Shown here: positions 1-8,221 of the stretch, one piece after another
Layout: each line of letters begins with the position of its first letter
How positions within the stretch are numbered: the stretch's first letter is position 1
NCBI GenBank assembly: GCA_963833835.1
Contig: CAWHZI010000008.1
Location: 124,001 to 188,000 of the forward strand
Length of the DNA: 64,000 nucleotides
Origin: Bog-532 sp963833835
GTDB lineage: Bacteria > Actinomycetota > Actinomycetes > Streptosporangiales > Streptosporangiaceae
Reading direction: 5' to 3'
The notes under the pieces: model-generated
Database searches by the model: none
Told to the model about the DNA's origin: nothing
What the model saw: only the letters and a program-made list of their open reading frames with translations
Made by a program: the position numbers and the translations under genes

Positions 1-509
1 CGCCGCGCGACCTCGTCTGCAGCGACCGGCGTCAGCCCGTGGACCCGGCCGCTGACCAGAGCAGTGCCGTACTCGCGGCACTCGAACACGTGATCGCGTG
101 GGCCTAGCTCGACCGGCGGGATCTCGGCCACGAGCTTCGGGGCGCCCATCAGCTCGCGGCCAGCGACCACGGGGGCGTAGTCGGACTCCCAGATCACCAG
201 CGCGAAGGGCCGCACCACCTGCTCGCTGTCGCCGGTGTAGGTGGAGGTCACCCGGACTGACACGATCTGATAGTCCCGGCCGCCCATCCAGGCCATGCCG
301 ATCATGCGACGGTAGGTGACGGCGATACGCGGCCGCTCCGACGGCACGAACCAGCGCGGCATCAGCTCACTGACGGCCTCGGCCGATGTCTCGAACTCGA
401 CCGTCGAGTTGTGCACGTCGAAGTCGGTCTCGATCTCGGGTGCCACCGACGGGCCGAAGCCGGGGGGCATGTCGTAGCGAACTCCCGCCCGCAGTTCAGC
501 GTGCTTCAC
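1..509 (-). CDS. Acetoacetate decarboxylase family protein, partial (C-terminus outside window)
   Basis: About 169 N-terminal residues are visible; the 3' end runs off the left edge. The segment GRELMGAPKLVAEI matches the active-site region of acetoacetate decarboxylases, where the lysine after Gly-x-Pro (Lys125 here) forms the Schiff base with a beta-keto acid. Members outside solventogenic clostridia often act on other keto acids or as dehydratase/aldolases, so the substrate is open. I chose the GTG at 509 because GGAGAG lies 7 bases upstream on the minus strand and no ATG gives a better N-terminus. The start lies inside the last codons of the hydrolase gene (14-bp overlap), so the two are probably translationally coupled. 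It is the third gene of an operon with the luciferase-like oxidoreductase and the hydrolase. Confidence 0.8.
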   Translation of the reverse strand, partial: MKHAELRAGVRYDMPPGFGPSVAPEIETDFDVHNSTVEFETSAEAVSELMPRWFVPSERPRIAVTYRRMIGMAWMGGRDYQIVSVRVTSTYTGDSEQVVRPFALVIWESDYAPVVAGRELMGAPKLVAEIPPVELGPRDHVFECREYGTALVSGRVHGLTPVAADEVAR

Positions 510-1431
510 GGTCTGACTCTCCTTTATTTTTAATAAGCCCGGCGAGGGTCTGGGTCGCTTCCTCCAGGTAGCCGTCGCACGCGGGGACGAACGGGGCCAG
601 CCCGATCACCGGGTGAATCTGCCCGGCGGCCTCGACGACCTCGACGACGACACCCGCGTCGCGCATCCGCTGCGCGAGGGTGAGCCCTTCGTCGCGCAGC
701 GGGTCGTACTCGGCCACCAGCACGATGGCCGGCGGAAGCCCGGTGAGGTCGTCCGCCGCCGGGTCAGGCGCGCCATCGAGGTGCTGGTCGTGGTCCCCGA
801 GATACAGGTCCCACATCCAGCTCATCTGCGAGCGCCGCGGGATGAATTCGTCGCCGTATGACCGCCATGACGTGGCGGCCAGCGTCCGGTCCACCGGCGG
901 GCACGCCAGCAGCAGCCCCCTGATCTCCGGATCGGGGTGACGGCCCCGGGCCATGGCGGCGGCCAGCGCAACCTGTGCGCCTGAGCTCTCCCCGGCCAGC
1001 GCGATCCGGCTCACGTCCAGGTGGTACGGCCCGGCCAGCGCGGCCAGCCCGTCCAGTACGTGGCCGACGTCTTCGACCGCGGCCGGGTGCGGGTGCTCGG
1101 GCGCAAGCCGGTAGTCCACGGACACGACGGCGCACCCGGAGTACCGGGCGATCCGCCGGCAGGTCTCGTCGGCAGAATCCAGGCTGCCCAGGATCCAGCC
1201 GCCGCCGTGGACGAAGACGATGACCGGCAGGTGCTGTGCGGGGTCGGGCTGGTAGACCCGCAACCGTGGCCGGTCTCCGACCGCGGCCACGTCGGTGACC
1301 CGCTGCACCGGGCTGGCCTGCGCGCGAGGCCGGCCGGCCGACCAGGCCCGGGCCTTATCCAGGCCCAATTGGTCCAGCGGAGGGCTGGCGTTGGCCGCAT
1401 CGACCAGGAGCCGCGCCTGCGGATCGATCAT
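496..1431 (-). CDS. Alpha/beta hydrolase, hormone-sensitive-lipase type esterase
   Basis: This 311-residue protein belongs to family IV (HSL-like) of bacterial esterases, which hydrolyse short acyl esters or lactones in the cytosol. The HGGGW oxyanion-hole motif is at residues 75-79, the nucleophile Ser149 sits in GESSG, and Asp243 (EYDPLRDEG) and His273 (QIHP) complete the triad. YRLAPEHPHPAAVED, typical of the family, is at 107-121. There is no signal peptide. The ATG overlaps the TGA of the luciferase-like gene upstream (ATGA), and its own end overlaps the decarboxylase-like gene. Sitting after a possible Baeyer-Villiger-type flavin oxidoreductase, it could open a lactone or ester made by that enzyme; this is inference from order only. 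Confidence 0.88.
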   Translation of the reverse strand: MIDPQARLLVDAANASPPLDQLGLDKARAWSAGRPRAQASPVQRVTDVAAVGDRPRLRVYQPDPAQHLPVIVFVHGGGWILGSLDSADETCRRIARYSGCAVVSVDYRLAPEHPHPAAVEDVGHVLDGLAALAGPYHLDVSRIALAGESSGAQVALAAAMARGRHPDPEIRGLLLACPPVDRTLAATSWRSYGDEFIPRRSQMSWMWDLYLGDHDQHLDGAPDPAADDLTGLPPAIVLVAEYDPLRDEGLTLAQRMRDAGVVVEVVEAAGQIHPVIGLAPFVPACDGYLEEATQTLAGLIKNKGESDREAR

Positions 1432-2585
1432 CCGGCCACCGCTATGCCGTCGCGGGTCCCGCGCACGACGTTGAAACCGATGGCCTCGGGCTCACCGGTC
1501 CCGAAGGTCTTGATGGTCGGCAGCACCGATTGCCCGAAGAGCGTCATGCTCTCCTCGACCAGATCTTGGGGCATGTCGCCGAAGCTGTGCAGCGTGATCA
1601 GATGGCCCACGTTGGCCATTTGCTGAAGCTCGCGGATCTGCTCGATGACCTCGTCTGGGGTGCCGAAGATGCCCGCCGCGGCCTGGTTCTCGTATCCCTC
1701 GATCACCGCGGCCGTGCGCTCCTCGGGGGTCGCGTCCGGCATGAAGTAGTCCGCGGCCAGCCGGTCGTAGTGCCACAGCGTCATCGCGGCCGTGCGCTGC
1801 CAGTACTGCTGGCCGACCTCGCGCGCCCGCTGGCCGTCCTGGTGCACATGGACGGTGGTGGCGATGGCGGAGGGGGAGACGGGCCAGCCGTGACTCGCGC
1901 GGACCTGGTCAAACGTCTGCAGGTTGTCGTGGACCATCTGCCGGCTGCGGTAGTTGGTGAACAGCGGGGCGGCGCCACTGTCCGCGGCCATCTTGAGCGA
2001 GTCGGGGGAGGCCCAGGTCATCAGCAGGTTCTTGGTCAGGTCCGGGCTCAGCGGGCGCGGCCTGATCGTGGTCCGCGGGATCTGGAAGAACTCGCCCTCG
2101 TAGGAGAAGAACTCGTTGGTCAGCGCCAGGCGGACGATCTCCAGGCACTCGGCCATCCGGCCGCGCGATGTCTCGTACGGGATCCCGAGGGTGTTGAACT
2201 CGCGCGCGGCGAAACCACGCCCGATCCCGATGTTGAGCTTGCGTCCGTCCAGCAGGTTGTCCAGGACGGCGAGGTTTTCGGCCAGTTTGAGCGGCTCGTG
2301 CCACGGCAGCACGAGCACCATGGTCCCGACGTCGATCCGGGACGTCCGGCCCGCGACGTAGGACAGGATCTGGGTCGGGTTGTTGGTCATGCCGTAGGGC
2401 GTGAAGTGATGCTCGATCGTCCAGAAGGCGTCGAACCCCAGCTGCTCGACCAGCGGGACCAGGCTCAGTTCGCGACGGAACTGGTCGGCGTCGGTGACCG
2501 GGTACGGCTTGTCGAATGCCCCGGTATTGAAGCGCTCTTCGTACTCGGCGGTATTGGAAAACCAGGAAGAGACTCCGACTTTCAC
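1428..2585 (-). CDS. LLM class (luciferase-like) flavin-dependent oxidoreductase
   Basis: A 385-residue TIM-barrel protein of the bacterial luciferase-like family, which uses FMNH2 or F420 for monooxygenation or hydride transfer. Family marks are the N-terminal strand VKVGVSSWF, FDAFWTIEHHF, the NNPTQILSYVAGRT segment and LDGRKLNIGIGRGF. I start at GTG 2585 because family members begin directly at this first strand. A TTG at 2618 would add 11 unlikely residues and lacks a ribosome site. It heads the operon with the hydrolase and decarboxylase-like genes and is divergent from the NTF2-like gene at 2769. The intergenic region holds two palindromes (2632 and 2709). Its substrate is unknown, and it is only distantly like the two such enzymes at 43.6 and 48.8 kb. 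Confidence 0.88.
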   Translation of the reverse strand: MKVGVSSWFSNTAEYEERFNTGAFDKPYPVTDADQFRRELSLVPLVEQLGFDAFWTIEHHFTPYGMTNNPTQILSYVAGRTSRIDVGTMVLVLPWHEPLKLAENLAVLDNLLDGRKLNIGIGRGFAAREFNTLGIPYETSRGRMAECLEIVRLALTNEFFSYEGEFFQIPRTTIRPRPLSPDLTKNLLMTWASPDSLKMAADSGAAPLFTNYRSRQMVHDNLQTFDQVRASHGWPVSPSAIATTVHVHQDGQRAREVGQQYWQRTAAMTLWHYDRLAADYFMPDATPEERTAAVIEGYENQAAAGIFGTPDEVIEQIRELQQMANVGHLITLHSFGDMPQDLVEESMTLFGQSVLPTIKTFGTGEPEAIGFNVVRGTRDGIAVAG

Positions 2586-2631
2586 GGCCCCTCGAATCCT
2601 CGACGGAATGTGCCTCAACTAGAGTAAATGT

Positions 2632-2647
2632 AAGCAAGTACTTACTT
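2632..2647. promoter_or_regulatory. Near-perfect 16-bp palindrome, candidate operator
   Basis: AAGCAAGTACTTACTT reads the same on both strands except for one base pair. It lies about 47 bp upstream of the likely start of the luciferase-like operon, in an AT-rich patch of otherwise GC-rich DNA. Size and symmetry fit a TetR-type dimer site; which regulator binds is not shown. Confidence 0.5.
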
Positions 2648-2708
2648 CAAGGACGTTGAGGTGCTGCGCATGACATCCAGGTACTGCGCCCCTGGCCTGA
2701 TCAGTTAT

Positions 2709-2722
2709 TGACGTCGACGTCA
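2709..2722. promoter_or_regulatory. Perfect 14-bp palindrome TGACGTCGACGTCA
   Basis: This exact inverted repeat is 46 bp upstream of the NTF2-like gene and on the far side of the divergent luciferase-like operon. The core TGACGTC recurs at 5290 in front of the TetR gene, so it may be that regulator's operator. Confidence 0.45.
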
Positions 2723-2768
2723 GTATAGGCTCGGACTGGGATCGCAACCAGGGTCATGAGGAGGGCAC

Positions 2769-3206
2769 GTGGAGCTGGAGCGCCTGGCCGACATTGTCGA
2801 GCTCGAGCAGTTGCTGGCGCGGTATGCGTCCGCCATGACCCGGCACGACATCGAGGCCGCTATCGACGTCTTCACCGCCGACGGCACCTACAGCGCGTTC
2901 GGTGATACCTACACCATGGCCGATTTCCGGCGCCTGACCGATGCGGCGCCCCAGGGTCTGTACTCGCTGAGCACGCCCGCCCTGGAGCTCGACGGTGACG
3001 CCGGTACCGGCGTGCAGCCGCTGTGCTTCGTGAACCAGGCCGATCACTCGATGCGCATCGGCTACTACACCGACACCTACCGGCGGACGCCAGAAGGCTG
3101 GCGGATCGCCGCGCGGGCGATGACCTTCCTGCGCCGCAGCGGCGCTCGCGACTCCGGGCGCACCCATGAGCCCGATCGTCCGCTGCCCGGCGGCCCTAGT
3201 GCGTAG
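2769..3206 (+). CDS. SnoaL/NTF2-like small protein
   Basis: A 145-residue alpha+beta-barrel protein of the NTF2-like superfamily, which includes SnoaL cyclases, ketosteroid isomerases, dehydratases and binding proteins. The family pattern is clear: helix IVELEQLLARYASAMTRHD, then VFTADGTYSAFG, a variable middle, and strands DTYRRTPEGWRIAARAMTF. The last 20 residues are a disordered-looking Gly/Pro/Arg tail. The GTG at 2769 is preceded by AGGAGG. It is followed after about 30 bp by a second NTF2-like gene. The pairing resembles accessory dehydratase/isomerase subunits in steroid and polyketide metabolism, but no catalytic residue pair can be assigned with certainty. Confidence 0.8.
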   Translation: MELERLADIVELEQLLARYASAMTRHDIEAAIDVFTADGTYSAFGDTYTMADFRRLTDAAPQGLYSLSTPALELDGDAGTGVQPLCFVNQADHSMRIGYYTDTYRRTPEGWRIAARAMTFLRRSGARDSGRTHEPDRPLPGGPSA

Positions 3207-3238
3207 CTCGATGTCGAAGTCACCATGTGGAGGTAGCG

Positions 3239-3634
3239 ATGCAGGCTGAAGGCGCCATCAAGGACGGCACCGTAGCCACGGTCATGGCCCTGTTCGCCGA
3301 CTACGCCCGGCACTTGGACCGCGAGCGGGATCCCGACGCCTGGGCCGATCTCTTCGGCACCGACGGGACCCTGGTGGTGCGCGGTCGCGAGATCACCGGC
3401 CACGACGCGCTGCAGAAGTTCGCCACGGATTCCATTCCCGGGGTGCATGTGCAGGCCGTGCCGCATCTACAGGTCCGCGACGGCGGCCTCGAGGCCACCT
3501 CTTCGTTTATCTTCATCACCGTCGCCACCAAGGATCTGCGGGCGGGCTACTACGTCGACCACCTGGCCTGGCAGGGCGATCGCCTCATCTTTGCCCGCCG
3601 GGAGATCGGCATCATGGCGCAAACCGACGAATAA
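3239..3634 (+). CDS. Second SnoaL/NTF2-like protein
   Basis: A 131-residue NTF2-like protein with helix TVATVMALFADYARHLDRERD, DLFGTDGTLVVRGREITGHDAL and C-terminal strands ending in IFARREIGIMA. The ATG at 3239 is preferred to the in-frame GTG at 3227 because GGAGGT lies 5 bases before the ATG. It is co-directional with the NTF2-like gene before it and convergent with the thiolase-fold gene after it (35-bp gap). Sequence similarity to its neighbour is low, so this is not a recent duplication. The two may form a heteromer or act on successive intermediates; the function is unassigned. Confidence 0.8.
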   Translation: MQAEGAIKDGTVATVMALFADYARHLDRERDPDAWADLFGTDGTLVVRGREITGHDALQKFATDSIPGVHVQAVPHLQVRDGGLEATSSFIFITVATKDLRAGYYVDHLAWQGDRLIFARREIGIMAQTDE

Positions 3635-3669
3635 GCCGCCAGGCCGGCGCCCAGGGGTGAGGCCGGCGC

Positions 3670-4821
3670 CTAAGTGGTCAAGATGGTGACCGCGGCCACG
3701 CCGGGGGCACCGTAGAGCTGGGCCAGGCCGACCCGGGGGAGTCCCTGGACCTGCCGCGGCCCGGCCTGCCCGCGCAGCTGGGTCACCAGCTCGTGCACCT
3801 GCCGCAGTCCGGACGCCCCGACCGGCTCGCCGTTGGCGATGAGCCCGCCATCGGTGTTGACCGGCAGGCGCCCGGACAGGGTCGTGGCCCCGCGCGCGAT
3901 CAGGTCGCTCTGCTCGCCGTCCTGGCACAGCCCGCACTCAGCCATGTGGATGATCTCCGCGCCGGCGTCGGTGTCCTGCAGCTGGGCGATGTCGACCTCG
4001 CCCGGTCCGACTCCGGCCCGCTCGAACGCCGCGGCGGCCGCGTCGACGGTCGGTGACGGTACCTGCAGGTGTGATGGCCCGGCCGACGGCGAGTGCACCT
4101 CGAATGCGCCGAAGCGCCGGGTGCGCGACACCGTGGTGCGCAGGTAGACCGGCTGATCGGTATAGCGGCGGGCGACCCGTGCGCTGCAGACCACCACCGC
4201 CGCGGCCCCCTCATCCGGACTGCAGAACATGTACTGCGTCAGCGGGTAATTGACCATGCGGGAGCCCAGGACGTCCTGCGCCGACAGCGGCTTACGGCGG
4301 TAGGCGAAGGGGTTGAGGCTGCCGTTGTGGTAGTTCTTCACGGCGACTTCGGCCAGCGTCTGGTGCCCGATGCTGAAGTCATGCATATACCGGTTGATCT
4401 TCATGCCGAAGAACTTGGTCGTCAGGAACAGGCCCATCTCGCCGTACCAGGGTGGGCAGGCGTACTGGTCGGGTTCGGCGGTGAAGGCGCCGGGGAGATG
4501 CTTGTCCATGCCCAGGACCAGGCCGACCTCGTACTCGCCCAGCTGAATGAGCTGGCTGGCCAGCGCGAGCGCGCTGCCGGCCGTGGCGCAGCCGTTGTAG
4601 ACGTTAGTGAACGGCACGCCGGTCAGGCCCAGCTCGGACACGACGGCGTCCGGCTGGTCCACCTCGTAGCTGCCGCCGACCGCGAATTGTATGTCTGACC
4701 AGGTCAGGCCCGCGTCGGCCATGGCCCGGCGGGCCGCCTCCGCGCCCATGCTCAGCGCCGTCTGGCCAGGGAAGCGGCCGAACGGGTGCAGCCCGGCGCC
4801 GACAATCGCTACGTCAGGCAC
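3670..4821 (-). CDS. Thiolase-fold lipid-transfer (SCP2-type) protein
   Basis: This 383-residue thiolase-superfamily protein resembles the SCP2-thiolase/Ltp group used in actinobacterial side-chain degradation. The nucleophile-position Cys78 is present in NVYNGCATAGSAL. The usual thiolase histidine motif GHPxGASG reads GEPVGASG, with Glu332 in place of His. The C-terminal Cys motif of thiolases is also missing (LAQLYGAPGVA). It is therefore unlikely to be a standard beta-ketothiolase; aldol-type C-C cleavage or acyl transfer is more plausible. Its start overlaps the end of the DUF35 gene upstream by 8 bp. In known systems (Ltp2 with the DUF35 domain of ChsH2) such pairs form one enzyme. Confidence 0.85.
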   Translation of the reverse strand: MPDVAIVGAGLHPFGRFPGQTALSMGAEAARRAMADAGLTWSDIQFAVGGSYEVDQPDAVVSELGLTGVPFTNVYNGCATAGSALALASQLIQLGEYEVGLVLGMDKHLPGAFTAEPDQYACPPWYGEMGLFLTTKFFGMKINRYMHDFSIGHQTLAEVAVKNYHNGSLNPFAYRRKPLSAQDVLGSRMVNYPLTQYMFCSPDEGAAAVVVCSARVARRYTDQPVYLRTTVSRTRRFGAFEVHSPSAGPSHLQVPSPTVDAAAAAFERAGVGPGEVDIAQLQDTDAGAEIIHMAECGLCQDGEQSDLIARGATTLSGRLPVNTDGGLIANGEPVGASGLRQVHELVTQLRGQAGPRQVQGLPRVGLAQLYGAPGVAAVTILTT

Positions 4822-5254
4822 GCTGTACCTCTCCCGCGGGAGTGAAGGCGAAGGTGACGATCTCGTCGTCGGGTCCCAATGAGCGGAACGGCATCAGCAC
4901 GAGCCGCATCGGCATGCCGATCCGCAGCGTCTCCTGGCTGCAGCCGACCAGGATGCTCTCCAGCCGGAGCTGCCCGGGGAGCTCGATCAGCCCGACGAAC
5001 CACGGCTCGAACGGATCAGCGGCGAAGAAGGTGCCGGTGAAGGGCGCCTTGGGCGCGAAGCCCTGCGTCGTCCACGTCCACAGCGTTCCGGTGCGCGCCA
5101 GCGGGCGGGTTTCCATGGTCGTGGCGCCGCAGTTCGGGCAGCCGGCCCGGGCCGGGAACGTATAGGTGCCGCAGCTCAGGCAGCAGCCGCCGATGAGACT
5201 CGGGTCGTCATCGGGCCCGGTGAACAGGCCCTCGGCGATGGGCTGCCGCGCCAT
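4814..5254 (-). CDS. Zn-ribbon/OB-fold DUF35 protein, partner of the thiolase-fold gene
   Basis: A 146-residue protein with an N-terminal rubredoxin-like zinc ribbon (Cys25-x2-Cys28 and Cys39-x2-Cys42) followed by an OB-fold from about residue 55, containing LWTWTTQGFAPKAPF and PEPWFVGLIELP-type segments. DUF35 proteins bind acyl-CoA and are obligate partners of SCP2-type thiolase-fold enzymes. The ATG has GGAGGGAG seven bases upstream. It is the first gene of a two-gene operon divergent from the TetR regulator; the 99-bp space between carries a TGACGTCA palindrome. The tail-to-head overlap with the thiolase-fold gene supports equimolar production. Confidence 0.87.
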   Translation of the reverse strand: MARQPIAEGLFTGPDDDPSLIGGCCLSCGTYTFPARAGCPNCGATTMETRPLARTGTLWTWTTQGFAPKAPFTGTFFAADPFEPWFVGLIELPGQLRLESILVGCSQETLRIGMPMRLVLMPFRSLGPDDEIVTFAFTPAGEVQRA

Positions 5255-5289
5255 GGGTCTCCCTCCGCCACTTTCGGCAAAAGTATAAC

Positions 5290-5297
5290 TGACGTCA
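5290..5297. promoter_or_regulatory. TGACGTCA palindrome between divergent DUF35 and tetR genes
   Basis: The 8-bp palindrome is embedded in AT-rich sequence (TATAACTGACGTCATAATCA). It shares ACTGACGTC with one arm of the palindrome at 2709. Position and shared core suggest autoregulation by the adjacent TetR protein. Confidence 0.4.
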
Positions 5298-5353
5298 TAA
5301 TCATTTCAGTTGGGTATGCTTTCGGCGTCCCCGCGATGTGCCCTGGGAGTGTG

Positions 5354-6001
5354 ATGGACGCCGAGCCCCGGTCAGTGAAGGGCCGCAGGACGCGCGCGCG
5401 GCTCCTCGAGGCGGGCAAGTCCGTGTTCGAGCGGGACGGTTTCCTGCAGGCCCGGATTACCGATATCGCCGCCGCGGCCCAGGTCTCGCACGGGTCCTTT
5501 TACCATTACTTCGATTCCAAGGAATCGCTGTTCCGGGAGATCGCCGAGCAGGTCGAGGTTCGGCTGGTGTCCATGGATGACATCCCGCATTATGTGGACA
5601 GCGAATCGGGCCCGGTGGACCGTATCCGCGCGGCGAACCGGTCGTATCTCACGGCCTACAAGAAGGAAGCCCGCATCATGCGGGTCATCGAGGAAGTCAG
5701 CCGGTACGACGAGACCGTCCGCAGCGTCCGCGCCCGGCGCGACGACTACCTGGCTGCGCGGCTGGAGTCGGCCATCGCGCGGCTGCAGTCCGAAGGTCTG
5801 GCCGACGCAAGAATCGACACCCGGTACGCGGCCATGGCCCTCGGCGGGATGGTGGCGAGGTTCGCCGAGATGATGTTCGTGGGGGGCAACGCCTTCGACC
5901 TGGACACCGCGGTCGAGCAGTTGACGTTGCTGTGGTCCAACGCGCTCGGCCTCCGCGAAGGCTCCCGTACCCGAGCGCGCACCGCCAGCGGTGCAGCCTA
6001 G
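5354..6001 (+). CDS. TetR/AcrR family transcriptional regulator
   Basis: A 215-residue regulator. The TetR DNA-binding domain occupies residues 10-60: a first helix RTRARLLEAGKSVFERDGF, then the helix-turn-helix ITDIAAAAQVSHGSFYHYFDSKESLF. The rest is an all-helical ligand-binding domain ending near 200, plus an Arg/Ala tail. I use ATG 5354, which has GGGAG just upstream; ATG 5336 would add six residues without a ribosome site. It is divergent from the DUF35/thiolase pair and shares the TGACGTCA region with it. Likely ligands are acyl-CoA intermediates of the pathway, as for KstR-type regulators, but this is inference. Confidence 0.88.
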   Translation: MDAEPRSVKGRRTRARLLEAGKSVFERDGFLQARITDIAAAAQVSHGSFYHYFDSKESLFREIAEQVEVRLVSMDDIPHYVDSESGPVDRIRAANRSYLTAYKKEARIMRVIEEVSRYDETVRSVRARRDDYLAARLESAIARLQSEGLADARIDTRYAAMALGGMVARFAEMMFVGGNAFDLDTAVEQLTLLWSNALGLREGSRTRARTASGAA

Positions 6002-6090
6002 CCGGGTCACGGGCTGGGTCACAGTGCCCTGCATGTCCGGCGGAATCGGCGGAACGCCGGTCAGCTCCATGAAGTCCCCTCGGCCGGTGG

Positions 6091-8208
6091 TCAGGCGTCG
6101 CGCAGCAGGCAGAGGCCGTCCACGGCCACGAAGCGCTCGCCGTCGAAGACCAGGGGGTTGATGTCGAAGGTATCGATCCACTCATGGCCCGACGCGGCCA
6201 GCCGGCTCACCTGCACCAGGATCGCGGCCAGGGCCTCGCGGTCCCACGCACCCCGGCCGCGGACACCGTCCAGCACGCCGAGATCATCGAATTCGCCGAT
6301 CATCTCGCCGGCATCCGCGACGGTGAACGGGGCCAGCCGCCCGCTGACGCGGCCCAGTACCTCCACGAATACTCCGCCCAGGCCGAAGGCCACGACCGGT
6401 CCCAGCTCGGACTGGCCCCGGACGCCGATGAAGGCCTCGCCCTCCACCGTGATCATCTTCTGGACGGCCACCAGGTCGGGCAGCCCGTCGCGCGCGGCCA
6501 GGCTGCGGAGCTCCGCCGTCACTTCGCCCAGCTGCCCGGCGGGCACCGCGAGCCGGACCGCGCAGTGCTCGGTCCGGTGGGCGACGTCGGCCAGCTTGAC
6601 CACGTAGGGGCCGGCGAATGGCACGTCGCCGGTTTCTCCGATCTCGCGGACCAGGTGATACGGCGCCACCGGCACGCCGGCCGCGGCCAGCAGGTCCATC
6701 GTCGCGCCGAAGGGGAGCATCGGCCCCGCTTCGCTGGCCACGGCGCCCACCGCCGGCCGCGCGACGGTGGGCACGCTGCTGGGGCTGTGGACCCGCGCGT
6801 CCGGCCGCGACCGGACGAAGCTGGCCATCGTGTTCAGCCCGCGCAGGCAGCCGCGCAGCCCGTTGCCGATGGCGACGCCGTACTCGCTGCGCAGGCCCTC
6901 CAGCCACTGGCCCCCATTACCGGCCAGCGGCGCGATGATCGAGGTGCCGACCCCGGCCGCCCGGGTGTGCCGGGCGAAGTCCTCGGCCCCCTTGCGTCCC
7001 CCCTTGTCCCAGTCGGCGAACTGGCTCAGGAAGATGCTGGCGTCGAACTCGGGCGCGCTGAGGTAGGTCTTCATGATCTGCTCGACCACCTCCGGCTGGG
7101 AATTCATGAACCCGGTGGCGTCCAGCGGATTGGGCACCGTGGCCCCCGGAACGACCGAGCCGATGAACTCCGACAGCCGCCCGACCTCGGGGATGTCCAC
7201 CCCCTCGGTGGCGGCCATATCACCGGCCATCGCGGCGAAGCCACCGGTCCCGGTGAACACGAACAGCCCGCGCACCGCGGACCACTGCGAGCTCGGCAGC
7301 TGCTCCAGGAACTGGACCCGGTCGGCCATTTCGTCGATCTCGTCGGCCCGCAGGATCCCCGCCTGCTTGAACGCCTGCTCATACGTCCAGGCGTCGCCGG
7401 TGAGCGATCCGGTGTGGGACATGGCCATGCGCTGCGTCCGCTCGGTGCGGGCCAGCTTGATCGCGATGACCGGCTTCCCGGCCACCCGCGCCTTGGCCGC
7501 GGCGGCGAAGAAGGCCTCCGGCCGCCTGATCTTCTCCACCACCAGGCAGATGATCTCGGTTGCCGGATCATCCGCCAGGTAGTCCAGATAGTCGGCCATG
7601 TCGGTCACCGGCTCGTTGCCGGCCGAGATCATCAGGTTGAAGCCGACCCCGCCGGCCCGCCAGGCGGCGGCGCCCAGGGCCTCGATCGCGGCGCCGCTGT
7701 GCGCGATCATGGACACCCCGCCTGGCCGCCGCGAGAAGTGCGGCAGCATGGTCAGGTCCAGCTTCTTGGGCACGTTGATGTAACCGACCCCGTTCGGGCC
7801 GATGATGGGCATCTTGGCCGCCCAGGCCGCGACCCGCACCCGCTCCTGCAGGACCAGGCCGTCCCCTCCGAACTCGGAGAATCCGCCGGCCACGGTGACG
7901 ACCCCGCCTGCGCCGCACTCCGCCGCCTCCTCGACCAGGTCGGTCGTGCGCTCGGCGCCCATCATGGACAGGACGGCGTCCACCGGCGTCCCGATGGCCC
8001 GCAGGCTCGGATACGTCGTCTGGCCGAAGACCGACGCGTGGCGCGGATGGACGAAGAACACCTCGGCGTCGCTGTCCAGCGTCCCGAGCGAGTTGGCCGC
8101 GTAGCGGCTGGACTCGCTGGCTCCGACGATGGCGACGGTCTTCGGGTCGAGCACCCGGTCCAGCGATGGCCGTCCGGACGACTGCGAATCGGCTGCGGAA
8201 GATGGCAT
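6091..8208 (-). CDS. ADP-forming acyl-CoA synthetase (acetate-CoA ligase family), single-chain alpha-beta fusion
   Basis: A 705-residue protein with the full domain set of NDP-forming acyl-CoA synthetases. The CoA-binding Rossmann domain (about 15-140) starts DPKTVAIVGASES. Succinyl-CoA-ligase-like flavodoxin domains (about 150-455) carry AHSGAA, ISAGNEPV and the AMSHTGSLTGD segment. The C-terminal ATP-grasp domain (about 480-705) has PYVVKLADVAHRTE, VQKMI and DINPLVFDG. It would make an acyl-CoA from a free acid using ATP and yield ADP. It lies 13 bp downstream of the aldehyde dehydrogenase, so oxidation of an aldehyde to an acid could feed it directly. The end faces the TetR gene. Confidence 0.87.
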   Translation of the reverse strand: MPSSAADSQSSGRPSLDRVLDPKTVAIVGASESSRYAANSLGTLDSDAEVFFVHPRHASVFGQTTYPSLRAIGTPVDAVLSMMGAERTTDLVEEAAECGAGGVVTVAGGFSEFGGDGLVLQERVRVAAWAAKMPIIGPNGVGYINVPKKLDLTMLPHFSRRPGGVSMIAHSGAAIEALGAAAWRAGGVGFNLMISAGNEPVTDMADYLDYLADDPATEIICLVVEKIRRPEAFFAAAAKARVAGKPVIAIKLARTERTQRMAMSHTGSLTGDAWTYEQAFKQAGILRADEIDEMADRVQFLEQLPSSQWSAVRGLFVFTGTGGFAAMAGDMAATEGVDIPEVGRLSEFIGSVVPGATVPNPLDATGFMNSQPEVVEQIMKTYLSAPEFDASIFLSQFADWDKGGRKGAEDFARHTRAAGVGTSIIAPLAGNGGQWLEGLRSEYGVAIGNGLRGCLRGLNTMASFVRSRPDARVHSPSSVPTVARPAVGAVASEAGPMLPFGATMDLLAAAGVPVAPYHLVREIGETGDVPFAGPYVVKLADVAHRTEHCAVRLAVPAGQLGEVTAELRSLAARDGLPDLVAVQKMITVEGEAFIGVRGQSELGPVVAFGLGGVFVEVLGRVSGRLAPFTVADAGEMIGEFDDLGVLDGVRGRGAWDREALAAILVQVSRLAASGHEWIDTFDINPLVFDGERFVAVDGLCLLRDA

Positions 8209-8221
8209 GGGGATCCTGGCC

